Notes under the pieces: generated by a model
Database searches by the model: none
The model's input: the letters and a program-made list of their open reading frames with translations, nothing else
Told to the model about the DNA's origin: nothing
Origin: Armatimonadota bacterium
Lineage (GTDB): Bacteria; Armatimonadota; Fimbriimonadia; Fimbriimonadales; Fimbriimonadaceae
Direction of reading: 5' to 3'
DNA: 64,000 nucleotides
Assembly: GCA_016223145.1 (NCBI GenBank)
Contig: JACRPN010000006.1
Coordinates: forward strand, 1 to 64,000
Shown: positions 17,397 to 27,197 of the stretch, piece after piece
Layout of the letters: every line of letters starts with the position of its first letter
How positions within the stretch are numbered: the stretch's first letter is position 1
Translations under genes and position numbers: made by a program

Positions 17397-19904
17397 TCAT
17401 TCCCCCTCTCCCCCTCTGCGTCGGTAGACCCGGAACTGAACCGCCGTGAGCACCAGGATCATGGCGAACATCACATAGGCGATCGCCGCCGACTTGCCCA
17501 TCTCGTAGGTCTCAAAGCCGTTGTGGTAAATCAGCGGAACCAGGGTGAGCGCGGAGTCGTTCGGGCCGAACCGCGCTCCGGCGTCGCCGCTCTTGTTGGC
17601 CATCATGTAGATCGGTTCGAACACCTGGAAAGCCCCGATGAGCCCCAGTACGCTGATGAAGAACACCTGAGGCCGGATCCCCGGCAACGCGATGTTCCAG
17701 AATCGGCGAACCGCACCCGCCCCATCGACCTCGGCGGCCTCGAAGAGTTGAGCCGGAATCTGCTGAAGCCCCGCCACGAAGATGAGCACATTGAACGCCA
17801 GCCCGTGCCAGATCGCGAGCACGATCACGCACTGAAGGAAGGTCTTCTCGCTTTGAAGGAACGGAGCGGGGTCCTTAAGTACGCCCAGGTTCATCAGCGC
17901 CGCGTTCAGCCAGCCCTGGGGCCCGCTAAGGAAGAGCTGTGAGAAGATGAGCGCGATGCTGACCACGCTGGTCACCAAGGGAGAGAAGTAAAGGAACCGC
18001 CAGAACTTCTCGCCCCTCGGCTTGCCGTAGAGCAGATAGGCGAAGAAAAGCGAGATCATGATGCCGATCGGCACGGTTAGAAGCGCATAGTAAGCGCTGC
18101 GGAAGGTCGCCGAACCCAGGTCGCCGCTCTCTTTGGCCTGAACGTAGTTGTGCGCTCCAGTCCAGCTCGCGGTCGAGAGCGGCAGCACAGGGTGGTACTC
18201 GGTGAAGGAGAGGTAAAGAGCTGTGACCGCCGGCACGAACACGAACACCACCGCCAGCACCACCGGTGCCGCGATGAAGAGGTAGCTCCATCCGTGCTTC
18301 CTAAGGCGTGGCGCGAGCCCGACCATGAACAGCGCAACCCCAAGCAGCCCCACCGCCGACCACTTCACGACGTCGAGCACGCTGGACCGCCGCTCGTAAT
18401 CAGGGAGGTCGCGCACCACATTTCCGAAGCGGGTCTCATACCGGGCCGTTTCCTTTTCGACGATGGCTTTTGCCTTCGGTGCGATGTCTCTGTAGCTTGA
18501 TTCGAGCTTGGAACGAATCGCGTTGTCGAGCGCCTGCCGCTCCTTGGCGTATCTCCCGGCGCCCATAGCCTCGATCATCTTGGTGCGCGTGGTGCCGAGC
18601 CTCGCAGCCAGGGCATCTTGCCGGTCGCGGATGAAGGTCTGCATCTGGTCGAGCAGGTTGGCTTCGAGCCGGTTGGCCTCAGCAGCGCCGTTGATGCTCG
18701 GCGCCGTGTCAAACGAGGCATAGGTCTTGCGCAGCACCTCGATCAGCCTTTGGCTGCCTTTGAACTCGGCGCGCCGCCAAAAGGCGGCATTGGAGGGCCC
18801 CCAGAACTCCCGCAGCGGTGAGATCGCCATGTTGCTTTGCTCCCCGCGGCTCATCCGGTCCAGCGTCATCGCCTGCTGAGCCTCCATGGAGTTCATGTAT
18901 TCCAGCCATCGCATGGCCTGGCGCTTCTTGGCGGATTTGCGAAAGACGACGTAGGCCGTCCCGCCCATGATGTTGAACGCCTTGCCATCATCGGCCCGGG
19001 GCCAGGGCGCGATGTCCCACTTGCCTGCGACTTCGGGTGCGGTGAGCCTGATGCTGTCGAAGTTCGTATGCAGTTCAAAGAAAAGCGGGACCGCAAGGCT
19101 CCGGTCGTTGGAGCGGAACATCCCGATGACGCGGCTGCTGAGGTCCTTGCCCGGCGAGTTGTGGGTGTGCCATAGGCGCATCGCCTGGTGGACGCCGTCG
19201 AGGTACCTCGGTTGGGTCCAGTTGACCTTCAGTGTGCCATCCGTTTCGAGTTTGAAGCCGGTGAGCCCATAGGGCTGGGTGTAGAGCCCGATCGCCCACT
19301 GGGCATACGCTGGGAAGCCGAAATAATAGCGGTACCGGTTCGCCTCCAGGACGTCGATGACGCGGTTCAGTTCGGACCACGTCGCAGGAGGCTGCAGACC
19401 CAACCGGCGGAACACGTCCGTCCGGTAGAACATGATCATCGTCGAGAGGTCGTGCGGTATGCCGTAGAGCCGCTCGCCGGCGGCAAAGATCGTCAGCAGT
19501 CCGGGCGGGAACTTGGCTTCGAGGCGTTTCGTCTCTTCGGGAAACTCCGTCCTCAGGTCCACGACGCCGCCGACAGCGCCGTAATCGAACGGCCCTCCCA
19601 GGTTGGTCACACCTATGTCCGGCGGAAGCCCGGCCGCCATCGCTGCGAAGTACTTGGTGGCAAAGCTCCCCCAGGCGAGAGGCGTCACGTTGACGTGGAT
19701 GCCGGTCTTCGCTTCAAACCTGTCGGCGAGTCCCCGATACATCCGCACGTCGAGCACGCTGCCCGTCACGGCCCAGAAGTTGATGGACTCCTTTGCCGGG
19801 CCGGCTAATCCCAATGCGCTCAGCCCCAAGAGCAGCGCGACAATCCAAGCGCGCACCTTCGGCGCCCTTGTTACCCGCTGAGTTGGGTCTGGCCAGTGCC
19901 CCAC
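17397..19904 (-). CDS. Fused solute-binding protein and MalF-type permease
   Basis: 835 residues from GTG 19904. After a signal-anchor (VRAWIVALLLGLSALGLAG), residues about 35-380 are a family-1 extracellular solute-binding protein (VLDVRMYRGLADRFEAKTGI, MAAGLPPDIGVTN, GIPHDLSTMIMFYRTDVF). A helical region with LDQMQTFIRDRQDALAARLG spans about 420-515. Membrane segments start near 520 (DVVKWSAVGLLGVALFMVG) and continue as a MalF/UgpA-type permease with an EAA loop EAAEVDGAGAVRRFWNIALPGIRP. Binding proteins and permeases are normally separate. The reading frame is continuous through the junction. It lies 184 bp upstream of the MalG-type gene. Confidence 0.88.
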   Translation of the reverse strand: MGHWPDPTQRVTRAPKVRAWIVALLLGLSALGLAGPAKESINFWAVTGSVLDVRMYRGLADRFEAKTGIHVNVTPLAWGSFATKYFAAMAAGLPPDIGVTNLGGPFDYGAVGGVVDLRTEFPEETKRLEAKFPPGLLTIFAAGERLYGIPHDLSTMIMFYRTDVFRRLGLQPPATWSELNRVIDVLEANRYRYYFGFPAYAQWAIGLYTQPYGLTGFKLETDGTLKVNWTQPRYLDGVHQAMRLWHTHNSPGKDLSSRVIGMFRSNDRSLAVPLFFELHTNFDSIRLTAPEVAGKWDIAPWPRADDGKAFNIMGGTAYVVFRKSAKKRQAMRWLEYMNSMEAQQAMTLDRMSRGEQSNMAISPLREFWGPSNAAFWRRAEFKGSQRLIEVLRKTYASFDTAPSINGAAEANRLEANLLDQMQTFIRDRQDALAARLGTTRTKMIEAMGAGRYAKERQALDNAIRSKLESSYRDIAPKAKAIVEKETARYETRFGNVVRDLPDYERRSSVLDVVKWSAVGLLGVALFMVGLAPRLRKHGWSYLFIAAPVVLAVVFVFVPAVTALYLSFTEYHPVLPLSTASWTGAHNYVQAKESGDLGSATFRSAYYALLTVPIGIMISLFFAYLLYGKPRGEKFWRFLYFSPLVTSVVSIALIFSQLFLSGPQGWLNAALMNLGVLKDPAPFLQSEKTFLQCVIVLAIWHGLAFNVLIFVAGLQQIPAQLFEAAEVDGAGAVRRFWNIALPGIRPQVFFISVLGLIGAFQVFEPIYMMANKSGDAGARFGPNDSALTLVPLIYHNGFETYEMGKSAAIAYVMFAMILVLTAVQFRVYRRRGGEGE

Positions 19905-19946
19905 GAGGATAAGTTCTCCATCTGTCGAACCTGTCCCTTCTCAATG

Positions 19947-19983
19947 CAAAAGGCCCGGCCGGTCTTTTGAACCAGCCGGACCC
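19947..19983 (-). terminator. Terminator of the 20009-20590 PEP-CTERM gene
   Basis: On the minus strand, GGTCCGGCTGG pairs with CCGGCCGGGCC (G-U pairs allowed) around TTCAAAAGA and is followed by TTTTGC. It starts 26 bp after the stop codon. Confidence 0.7.
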
Positions 19984-20008
19984 AACAGGATCCGAAGAAG
20001 ATCGGATT

Positions 20009-20590
20009 CTATTTGCGGCGTCGGACCACGGCCAAGAGACCGAGGCCGAGGACGGCCATCGAAGCAGGCTCGGGCACCGGGTGTATGAGCATGTTGGGAC
20101 CCCACCAGCCATCGCCGCCGGCCGTTCCGCCGCCGCCCGTCGGGGCAACGAGGGTCGCGCTGGCACTGTAGGCGTCGGTCACGAAGGCGATGTTCGGGTC
20201 CGTGTAGAAGCCCGACGTGGCCCACGTGTAGTTGTCGATACCCGTCGTCGAAGCGATCATGTATCGGCCGGCGGCCAGATACAGCGGGGTGATCGAGGCA
20301 TACCGGAAGTGGCCCAAGAGCGTGTCGCTGCTGGTCACCGTGGTGGAGGCCAACAGATTGCTGCTCATGTCAAAGATTCCCACGTCCTGGGAGCCCGACA
20401 GGAAGCCGTCGCCGTTATCGTCGTACGAACCGAGCGCATAGACGCTGACCGGATTCAAGACGTCGAACTGGCAGCCGAGGCTCCAGTAGCCGTTCGTGTA
20501 GTTGATGCTGATGCCGCTGAACTCCCAAGCCTGCCCAAAGGCGCTGGAAGCTGCAACAGCTGCAAGGCTAATCAAAGCGAGTTTCTTCAT
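20009..20590 (-). CDS. PEP-CTERM secreted protein
   Basis: 193 residues from ATG 20590, preceded by AGGAAAGGA; longer readings are unlikely. It has a signal peptide (KLALISLAAVAASSAFG), a beta-rich domain and a C-terminal PEP-CTERM signal VPEPASMAVLGLGLLAVV then RRRK. The middle (YALGSYDDNGDGFLSGSQDVGIFDM) resembles other PEP-CTERM exoproteins with a short DxDGDGF-like, possibly Ca-binding, loop. It is the second such protein in the window. It is monocistronic, with its own terminator. Function unknown; probably exported to the surface or extracellular matrix. Confidence 0.88.
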   Translation of the reverse strand: MKKLALISLAAVAASSAFGQAWEFSGISINYTNGYWSLGCQFDVLNPVSVYALGSYDDNGDGFLSGSQDVGIFDMSSNLLASTTVTSSDTLLGHFRYASITPLYLAAGRYMIASTTGIDNYTWATSGFYTDPNIAFVTDAYSASATLVAPTGGGGTAGGDGWWGPNMLIHPVPEPASMAVLGLGLLAVVRRRK

Positions 20591-20793
20591 AGTCCTTTCC
20601 TGTTCCGAATGCACTGGCGGAGCCGCAAGATGCGGATCCGTGCAAGCGTAACGGAATATCAAGGAATGGCCCAATGAAAGGGCGTAGCGCAAAATCAGGT
20701 TTCAATACTGTCGGTATTTGACCTGGCAGGCAAATGTGTTGGCCTGATGGTAGAGGCCAACTCGTTAGCAAGTAATAGTCACAGTTTGGAGCG

Positions 20794-21798
20794 TTACTTG
20801 CTCATGGATGGGGCAAACGTCTCAAGCACCTTGATGTAATTGGCGCGGACGAACGCAGCGGGATCTGCGGACTTGCTTTGGCTCATGGAGCCCTTCATCT
20901 GTGCGACAGAGGAATACCCTTTAGTCTCCATCCATTCCGTGAGGCCGTTGACGATGGCCTCGATGTGGCCGGCCCCATTTCGGAGTAGGGAAGAGGTCGT
21001 CATCACGGCATCGGACCCGGCCAAAAGGTACTTGGCGGCTTCGACGTGGCTTCGCACTCCCGTGGTGGCGGCAAGGGAGCAGTCGAGTCTGCCGTGGAGC
21101 ACACCGGTCCATAGAAGGGGCAGCCGAATTTCGGTGGGCTCGCTGAGTTGGAGCTGCGGCTGGACCCGCATGGTTTCCAGATCGAAGTCCGGCTGGTAAA
21201 AGCGGTTGAAGAGGACCAATCCGTTGGCGCCGGCTTGGACGAGCTTGGCGGCCATGTCCGCCACGGCGCTGAAATAGGGGTGCATCTTGACCGCGATTGG
21301 GATCGTGATGGCCTTTCTGACGGTCTTGACGATGTCCAGGTAGCGCTCCTCCACTTCTTGCCCCGATTGATCGAAGGAAGTCGGCAGCGTGAAGATATTG
21401 AGCTCTATCGCGTCGGCGCCGGCTTGCTGGAAAAGCTCGGCATACTCCGACCAACCGGCATCTGATAGGCCGTTCAGGCTGGCGATAATCGGGATCTCCG
21501 TTGCTTCTTTGGCTTTTCGAATCAGGTCTAGATAGCCGTCCGGACCGATACGGAAGTCGCCGATCTCTGGGAAGTAGCTTCCGACCTCGTGAAAGCTCTC
21601 CTGGCCCTCGGCGGAAAGGTGCTCCAGGGCCTCGTTTTCGAGCCTGATCTGCTCTTCAAAGAGCGAGAACAGCACGATCGCGGAAGCGCCCGAGTCCTCA
21701 AGCTTTAGGATGCCATCGAGGCTCTTGGAGAGAGGCGAAGATGAGGCAACGATCGGGTGCTTGAGCGTGATTCCAAGATAGGGGGTAGTTAGGTTCAT
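20794..21798 (-). CDS. Dihydroorotate dehydrogenase-like flavoprotein
   Basis: 334 residues from ATG 21798, 7 bp after the nifJ stop and with a GAGG site. It is a TIM-barrel FMN enzyme of the DHOD family: LKHPIVASSSPLSKSLDGI at the N-terminus, IPIIASLNGLSDAGW, ADAIELNIF, IPIAVKMHPYFSAVADMA and GSDAVMTTSSLLRNG at the phosphate site. Proteins of this subfamily often sit beside pyruvate:ferredoxin oxidoreductase genes, as here. Whether it makes orotate or acts on another substrate with electrons from ferredoxin is unknown. Confidence 0.85.
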   Translation of the reverse strand: MNLTTPYLGITLKHPIVASSSPLSKSLDGILKLEDSGASAIVLFSLFEEQIRLENEALEHLSAEGQESFHEVGSYFPEIGDFRIGPDGYLDLIRKAKEATEIPIIASLNGLSDAGWSEYAELFQQAGADAIELNIFTLPTSFDQSGQEVEERYLDIVKTVRKAITIPIAVKMHPYFSAVADMAAKLVQAGANGLVLFNRFYQPDFDLETMRVQPQLQLSEPTEIRLPLLWTGVLHGRLDCSLAATTGVRSHVEAAKYLLAGSDAVMTTSSLLRNGAGHIEAIVNGLTEWMETKGYSSVAQMKGSMSQSKSADPAAFVRANYIKVLETFAPSMSK

Positions 21799-21805
21799 TG
21801 TTTCG

Positions 21806-24800
21806 TTACCTCGAAGCCATTTCCTCATAGAGGCTCCAGCGTTGGTCGACCAGCTTTTGCGCCTTCTCCATCATCTCGTCTGCGTGGCCAGGGTTGGTGA
21901 TGCGGAGCATCCGGTAGCGCAGTTCTTGATCTGTATATTGCGGGAGTTTTAGCGTCGGGCGCTGGGAGTCCAGATTGAACGGATTCAGGCCCTCTTGCCT
22001 GAGCGCAGGGTTGTAGCGAACCAGGGGCCAATACCCGCTATGGACGGCCCGGAACTGCTGATCGAGGCCCTTCTCCATGGTGATGCCGTGGGCGATGCAG
22101 TGGCTGTAGGCAAGCACGAGCGAGGGGCCCTTATAGGCCTCGGCTTCACGCAACGCCAGAAGTGTCTGCTGCGGGTTTGCGCCGAACGCCACGCGCGCCA
22201 CATACACGTTGCCATAGGAAATCGCCTGAAGGGCGAGGTCCTTTTTGCCGACTTGCTTTCCTGCGTTGGCAAACTTGGCGACCGCCGCAAGCGGCGTGGC
22301 CTTGCTCGCTTGGCCGCCGGTGTTGGAATAGACCTCGGTGTCCATGACCAGCACGTTGACGTCTCGGCCGCTGGCGAGCACATGGTCGAGGCCGCCAGAA
22401 CCGATGTCATAGGCCCAACCGTCGCCACCCACGATCCAGACGGAACGCCGAACCATGTGGTCGGCGACCGCAAGCAGCGCCTTGGCTGCATCGCCCTTGG
22501 GACCGCCGGAATGGGCGGCCTGAAGCTCGGCAAGCTTGGCTTTGAGGATCGAGACCCTCTCCCTTTGAAGCCGGATGTCGGACTCCACAAGCTGAGGCGC
22601 ATGCAGCAGCTCGTCGACCAGGTCCTCGCCGAGATCGGCCGCAAGGGTTCCCAGGAGCCGCTCTGCGGCATCGAAATGACGATCTGCCGCGAGCCTCATT
22701 CCCAATCCGAACTCGGCGTTGTCCTCGAATAGGGAGTTGGACCACGCTGGTCCGCGACCCTCCGAATTCTTGGCCCAGGGGGTGGTGGGCAGGTTTCCGC
22801 CGTAGATTGAGGAGCATCCCGTGGCGTTCGCCACCAGCATGCGGTCGCCGAAGAGCTGGGAGAGAAGCCTCAGGTAGGGCGTTTCGCCACAGCCGGCGCA
22901 AGCACCCGAGAACTCCATCAGCGGCTCGAGGAACTGTACACCGCGCACGTTGGAGAAGTCCACCCGCGAGCGTTCGTTGACCGGGAGCGTCTCAAAGTAG
23001 GCCAGGTTGGACTTGGTTCGGTCGAGCACGTCGGCCTTCGGCGCCATGTTGATAGCCTTGACGTTGGTGGCTTCCTTGCTGAGCGCAGGACATGCTTCCA
23101 CGCAGATCCCGCATCCGGTGCAGTCTTCGGCGTAGATCTGAAGCGCGTACCGGGTCTCCGGGAACCCTTTGGCGTCGATCGGCGCAGAAGGGAAGTCCTT
23201 CGGGGCGTCGGAAAGATAGTCCTGATGGAAGAGCTTGGCCCGGATCGCGGCATGGGGGCACACGAAGCTGCAGTTGCCACACTGGATGCAAAGCTCGGGC
23301 TCCCAGACCGGAACGCTGAGAGCGATGTCGCGCTTCTCCCACTTTGAGGTGCCCGTCGGGTAGGTGCCGTCGATCGGGAGCGCGCTCACTGGGAGCGTGT
23401 CGCCGAGGCCGGCGATCATCTTGGCGGTCACGTTCCTGACGAACTCCGGAGCGCCGTCGGCCACCGGGGGCCGCATGGCGACCTTCGAGTCGGTGCGATT
23501 GGGCGGGGTTACTTCTTCGATGTGGGCGATGGTGTGGTCCACCGCGCGGAAGTTCTTCTGAACGACCTCTTCGCCCTTTCGGCCATAGGTCTTTGCGATG
23601 GATTTCTTGATCCTGGCGATCGCCTCATCCTTCGGCAGCACGCCAGAGATCGCAAAGAAGCAGGTCTGCATGATCGTGTTGGTCAGCTTGCCCATGCCCG
23701 TCTCGTTGGCGACCTTTTGGGCGTCGATCACAAAGAACTTGAGCTTGCGCTCGAGGATGGTCTCCTGCATTTTCTTGGGCAGGTAGTCCCAGACCTCGGC
23801 GGCGCCATAGGGGCTGTTGAGCAAGAGCGTGGCGCCAGGCAGGGCGTTCTCCAGCACGTCTATGCGGTTCACAAATCCGAACTGATGGCACCCGATAAAG
23901 TGGGCCTTCTGGATGAGGTAGGCGGAACGGATCGGCTTCTTGCCAAATCGGACGTGAGAGGTGGTCTGGGAGCCGGACTTCTTCGAGTCGTAGACAAAGT
24001 AGCCTTGGGCGTAGAACTCGGGGTCTTCGCCGATGATCTTGATCGTGTTCTTGTTGGCGCCGACGGTTCCATCGGCTCCGAGCCCGAAGAAGAGCGCCCG
24101 GTGGACGCCTTCGGGTTCCGTTGAGAAGTCGGGATTGTAGTCCAGATGCGATTGGCAGACGTCGTCGACGATTCCGACGGTGAAGTGGTTCTTGGGCTCC
24201 GGCTTCATGAGTTCGTCAAAGATCGCCTTGACCATTCCAGGTGAGAACTCCTTGGAGCCGAGGCCGTAGCGGCCTCCGATTACAGAAACCGAGGTCCGCT
24301 TGGTCTCATGAAGAGCATTCACGACATCCAAGTACAGCGGCTCGCCCGAAGAACCGGGTTCCTTGGTACGGTCGAGGACTGCAATGGACTTGGTCGTCGC
24401 CGGCAGGGCCGCCACGAACCGATCGACGCTGAACGGCCGGTATAGGCGAACCTGGACCATTCCGATCTTCTCGCCCTGATCGACGAGATGTTCGACGGTC
24501 TCGCGGGTCGTCTCAGCGCCCGAGCCCATCAGAACGATCACGCGCTCGGCGTCGGGCGCTCCGACGTACTCAAACGGCTTGTAGGCGCGGCCGGTCAGCT
24601 CGCCAAAGCGCCTCATCGCGGCTTCGACGTGATCTGGGCACGCCATGACGAACGCGCTGCAGGCTTCTCGCGCCTGGAAATACACGTCCGGGTTCATCGC
24701 CGTGCCGCGCATGAACGGGTTATCAGGGTTCAGCGCTCGCCTCTTGAACGCTAGAACCAACTCCTCGTCGATCAGGGCTCGAATAACGGAATCGGGGATG

Positions 24801-25444
24801 AGCGTGAGCTTGTTGACCTCGTGAGAGGTTCGAAAACCATCAAAGAAGTGAACGAACGGAACCCTGGACGCCAGCGTCGCGGCTTGCGCGACCAGGGCCA
24901 TGTCGTGGGCTTCCTGCACGGAGCTGGAGGCAAGCATCGCGAACCCGGTCTGACGGACCGCCATCACGTCTTGATGGTCGCCGAAAATGGACAGCGACTG
25001 GGTGGCCAGCGCCCGGGCTGCGACGTGCATCACGAACGGCGAAAGCTCGCCTGCGATCCGGAACATGTTCGGGATCATGAGCATTAGGCCCTGGGAGGCC
25101 GTGAACGTGGTCGTCAGAGCTCCCGCCTGCAGAGAGCCATGCACGGCGCCGGCGGCGCCGGCCTCGCTCTGCATTTCGAGCACGTCGGGGATCGCTCCCC
25201 AGATGTTGCGTTTGCCTTCGCTGGCCCATTGGTCCGCGAACTCGGCCATGGCCGAGGACGGGGTGATCGGGTAGATCGCACAGACCTCGTTGACGCGAAA
25301 GGCGACATACGCGCAGGCTTCGTTGCCGTCGAGCGTGACCTGGGTTTCTGCGACAGGCTCGCCCTTGGGGCTATCGCTTTCAGCGGGCGCATTCGCGGTT
25401 GTGCTGGAAGCAGGGGTGGACTTGGTATCGCTGGTGGTTGGCAT
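21806..25444 (-). CDS. nifJ: Pyruvate:ferredoxin (flavodoxin) oxidoreductase
   Basis: 1212 residues, a single-chain enzyme with all family domains: an added low-complexity N-terminus (1-33), pyrimidine-binding domain with YPITPSSAMAEFADQW near 58, CoA and linker domains, two 4Fe-4S clusters (CIQCGNCSFVCP, CTGCGICVEACP), a further CAGCGETPY cluster and the TPP domain (GGDGWAYDIGSGGLDH, DTEVYSNTGGQASKATP). It decarboxylates pyruvate to acetyl-CoA and reduces ferredoxin or flavodoxin, and is oxygen-sensitive. It sits between the GltD-like gene (6-bp gap) and the DHOD-like gene, clearly one operon. Confidence 0.96.
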   Translation of the reverse strand: MPTTSDTKSTPASSTTANAPAESDSPKGEPVAETQVTLDGNEACAYVAFRVNEVCAIYPITPSSAMAEFADQWASEGKRNIWGAIPDVLEMQSEAGAAGAVHGSLQAGALTTTFTASQGLMLMIPNMFRIAGELSPFVMHVAARALATQSLSIFGDHQDVMAVRQTGFAMLASSSVQEAHDMALVAQAATLASRVPFVHFFDGFRTSHEVNKLTLIPDSVIRALIDEELVLAFKRRALNPDNPFMRGTAMNPDVYFQAREACSAFVMACPDHVEAAMRRFGELTGRAYKPFEYVGAPDAERVIVLMGSGAETTRETVEHLVDQGEKIGMVQVRLYRPFSVDRFVAALPATTKSIAVLDRTKEPGSSGEPLYLDVVNALHETKRTSVSVIGGRYGLGSKEFSPGMVKAIFDELMKPEPKNHFTVGIVDDVCQSHLDYNPDFSTEPEGVHRALFFGLGADGTVGANKNTIKIIGEDPEFYAQGYFVYDSKKSGSQTTSHVRFGKKPIRSAYLIQKAHFIGCHQFGFVNRIDVLENALPGATLLLNSPYGAAEVWDYLPKKMQETILERKLKFFVIDAQKVANETGMGKLTNTIMQTCFFAISGVLPKDEAIARIKKSIAKTYGRKGEEVVQKNFRAVDHTIAHIEEVTPPNRTDSKVAMRPPVADGAPEFVRNVTAKMIAGLGDTLPVSALPIDGTYPTGTSKWEKRDIALSVPVWEPELCIQCGNCSFVCPHAAIRAKLFHQDYLSDAPKDFPSAPIDAKGFPETRYALQIYAEDCTGCGICVEACPALSKEATNVKAINMAPKADVLDRTKSNLAYFETLPVNERSRVDFSNVRGVQFLEPLMEFSGACAGCGETPYLRLLSQLFGDRMLVANATGCSSIYGGNLPTTPWAKNSEGRGPAWSNSLFEDNAEFGLGMRLAADRHFDAAERLLGTLAADLGEDLVDELLHAPQLVESDIRLQRERVSILKAKLAELQAAHSGGPKGDAAKALLAVADHMVRRSVWIVGGDGWAYDIGSGGLDHVLASGRDVNVLVMDTEVYSNTGGQASKATPLAAVAKFANAGKQVGKKDLALQAISYGNVYVARVAFGANPQQTLLALREAEAYKGPSLVLAYSHCIAHGITMEKGLDQQFRAVHSGYWPLVRYNPALRQEGLNPFNLDSQRPTLKLPQYTDQELRYRMLRITNPGHADEMMEKAQKLVDQRWSLYEEMASR

Positions 25445-25450
25445 GGTGGT

Positions 25451-27097
25451 TTACACCCCGGCGGTCGCTGGGGCAGGTTCAGGGATCATGGAAATCGCAT
25501 AGCAGGGGCATTGATCGAAGCACGTCGCGCAGCCCGTGCAGAGTTCGTACTTCACTTCGTAGCCCTTGCCCTTGCCGAGCCTTACGATGGCGTCTTCTGG
25601 GCATGCGCCGAAGCAGCCGTCGCATTCGAAACAGTTGCCGCACGAGAGACAGCGCTTGGCCTCGAAGATCGCTCCTTTCTGGTCGAGGCCCTTGAGGACT
25701 TCGTCGAACGTCTCCCGGCGTTTCTTCATCTCCAGGTGTTCCTGAAGCTGCTTGTCGGCCTCTGTGTAGAACCAAAGCCGCAGCTTGTCGAAGGAGGCCA
25801 GGTCCTTCTTGGTGGCCTTTGCGTAGGTCCCGGCTGAGAGGAAAGCGTCGATGTTGCGCGCGGCCTTCTTGCCGTGCCCGACGGCGATGGTTACCGAGCG
25901 CTCGCTGGGGATCATGTCGCCTCCGGCGAACACGCCAGGACATCCCGTCATCATCTGGCCGTTGACTTCCACGGTTCCATCGGCTTGGCGCTTGATACCA
26001 GGGACGTTGTCCAGGAAGGTCGTATCGGTGTCTTGGCCGAGCGCCATGATCAGGTCGTCGGCTTTTAGGGTCTCGAAGCGCCCCGTGGGCTTCGGTTTGC
26101 CGTTTTCGTCAATCTCCATCTCTTCGACTTGAAACTCGTCGGCCTCGATCGACTTGATGGTGCGCAGCCAGTGGATCTGCACGCCCTCTTCCATGGCTTC
26201 GTCGGCCTCGAAGGGGTGCGCGGGCATGTGGTCGCGGTCACGCCGATAGATGATCAAGGGTTCGACGCCAAGCCGCTTGGCCACACGCGCCGCGTCCATC
26301 GCAGTGTTGCCTCCGCCATAGATGGCGACCCGGCGGCCCAGTTTCGGAGGGTTGCCGAGTTCGACGTCACGTAGGAAGTTGACCGCATCGAGGACCTTGC
26401 CGGCATCGCGAGCGGGAATCTCGGTGCGCTTGCCAAGGCCAGCGCCGACGGCGACGAAGACGGCGTCGAAGCCGCCGGCTTCCTTCTCAGCCATCGCATC
26501 GGTGACCGGGTGGTTCAGGATGATCTTGACGCCCATCCGCTCGATGCGGGCGATTTCGCCCATGAGTACGTTGCGGGGAAGTCGATAAGCCGGAATCCCA
26601 AAGTGCATCATGCCGCCGGGCAAGGGTCCTGCTTCGAGGATCGTCACTTGGTGGCCGAGCAGCGCCAAATGGTGAGCGCAGGAAAGGCCGCTTGGACCGG
26701 CGCCGATGACGAGCACCTTCTTTCCGGTCGCTTTCGCCAAGATCTTGGGGGTCCAGTTTTCGGCCAGTGCCTTGTCCCCTAAGAACCGCTCCACGGCGTG
26801 AATGCTCACGGAACCGTCAAGTTGCTCGCGGTTGCAGGCAAGTTCGCAGGGGTGGTAGCACACCCTGCCGTGCACAGCCGGCATGGGGTTGTCGTTCAGG
26901 ATGGTCTGCCAAGCTTCAAAGAATTTGCCTTCGGTCGCAAGGGAGAGCCAAGCCTGAATGTTTTCGCCTGCCGGACACGCGTTGTTGCAGGGTGGGAGGA
27001 GGTTTAGATAAATGGGCCGCTTCGTTCGAAAGGGCCCGGTGCTCTTTTCGTGAGTCAGGTCGATAGGCTGCGTCAGATCGTTCTTGTTGGCCGTCAA
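25451..27097 (-). CDS. GltD-like NAD(P)H oxidoreductase with C-terminal ferredoxin domain
   Basis: 548 residues from TTG 27097. The N-terminal domain carries CNNACPAGENIQAW and the CYHPCELACNREQ iron-sulfur motif of GltD (dihydropyrimidine-dehydrogenase type). Then come an FAD site (VLVIGAGPSGLSCAHHLALLGHQV), an NAD(P)H site (VAIYGGGNTAMDAARVAKRLG) and GVFAGGDMIPSERSVTIAVGHGKKAA. The C-terminus adds a two-cluster ferredoxin (CLSCGNCFECDGCFGACP, CTGCATCFDQCP). No glutamate synthase large subunit is near. As first gene of the nifJ operon it probably moves electrons between NAD(P)H and the ferredoxin used by the oxidoreductase. Confidence 0.9.
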   Translation of the reverse strand: MTANKNDLTQPIDLTHEKSTGPFRTKRPIYLNLLPPCNNACPAGENIQAWLSLATEGKFFEAWQTILNDNPMPAVHGRVCYHPCELACNREQLDGSVSIHAVERFLGDKALAENWTPKILAKATGKKVLVIGAGPSGLSCAHHLALLGHQVTILEAGPLPGGMMHFGIPAYRLPRNVLMGEIARIERMGVKIILNHPVTDAMAEKEAGGFDAVFVAVGAGLGKRTEIPARDAGKVLDAVNFLRDVELGNPPKLGRRVAIYGGGNTAMDAARVAKRLGVEPLIIYRRDRDHMPAHPFEADEAMEEGVQIHWLRTIKSIEADEFQVEEMEIDENGKPKPTGRFETLKADDLIMALGQDTDTTFLDNVPGIKRQADGTVEVNGQMMTGCPGVFAGGDMIPSERSVTIAVGHGKKAARNIDAFLSAGTYAKATKKDLASFDKLRLWFYTEADKQLQEHLEMKKRRETFDEVLKGLDQKGAIFEAKRCLSCGNCFECDGCFGACPEDAIVRLGKGKGYEVKYELCTGCATCFDQCPCYAISMIPEPAPATAGV

Positions 27098-27197
27098 TGC
27101 GGAACCCCCGTTCTGCCCATAGATAGCTGAGCAGACTCGGAGAGCAACGTCCTAACGTTCGATCGTTGCCGAAGGTTTGTGCCTGGAAAGCATGGCT

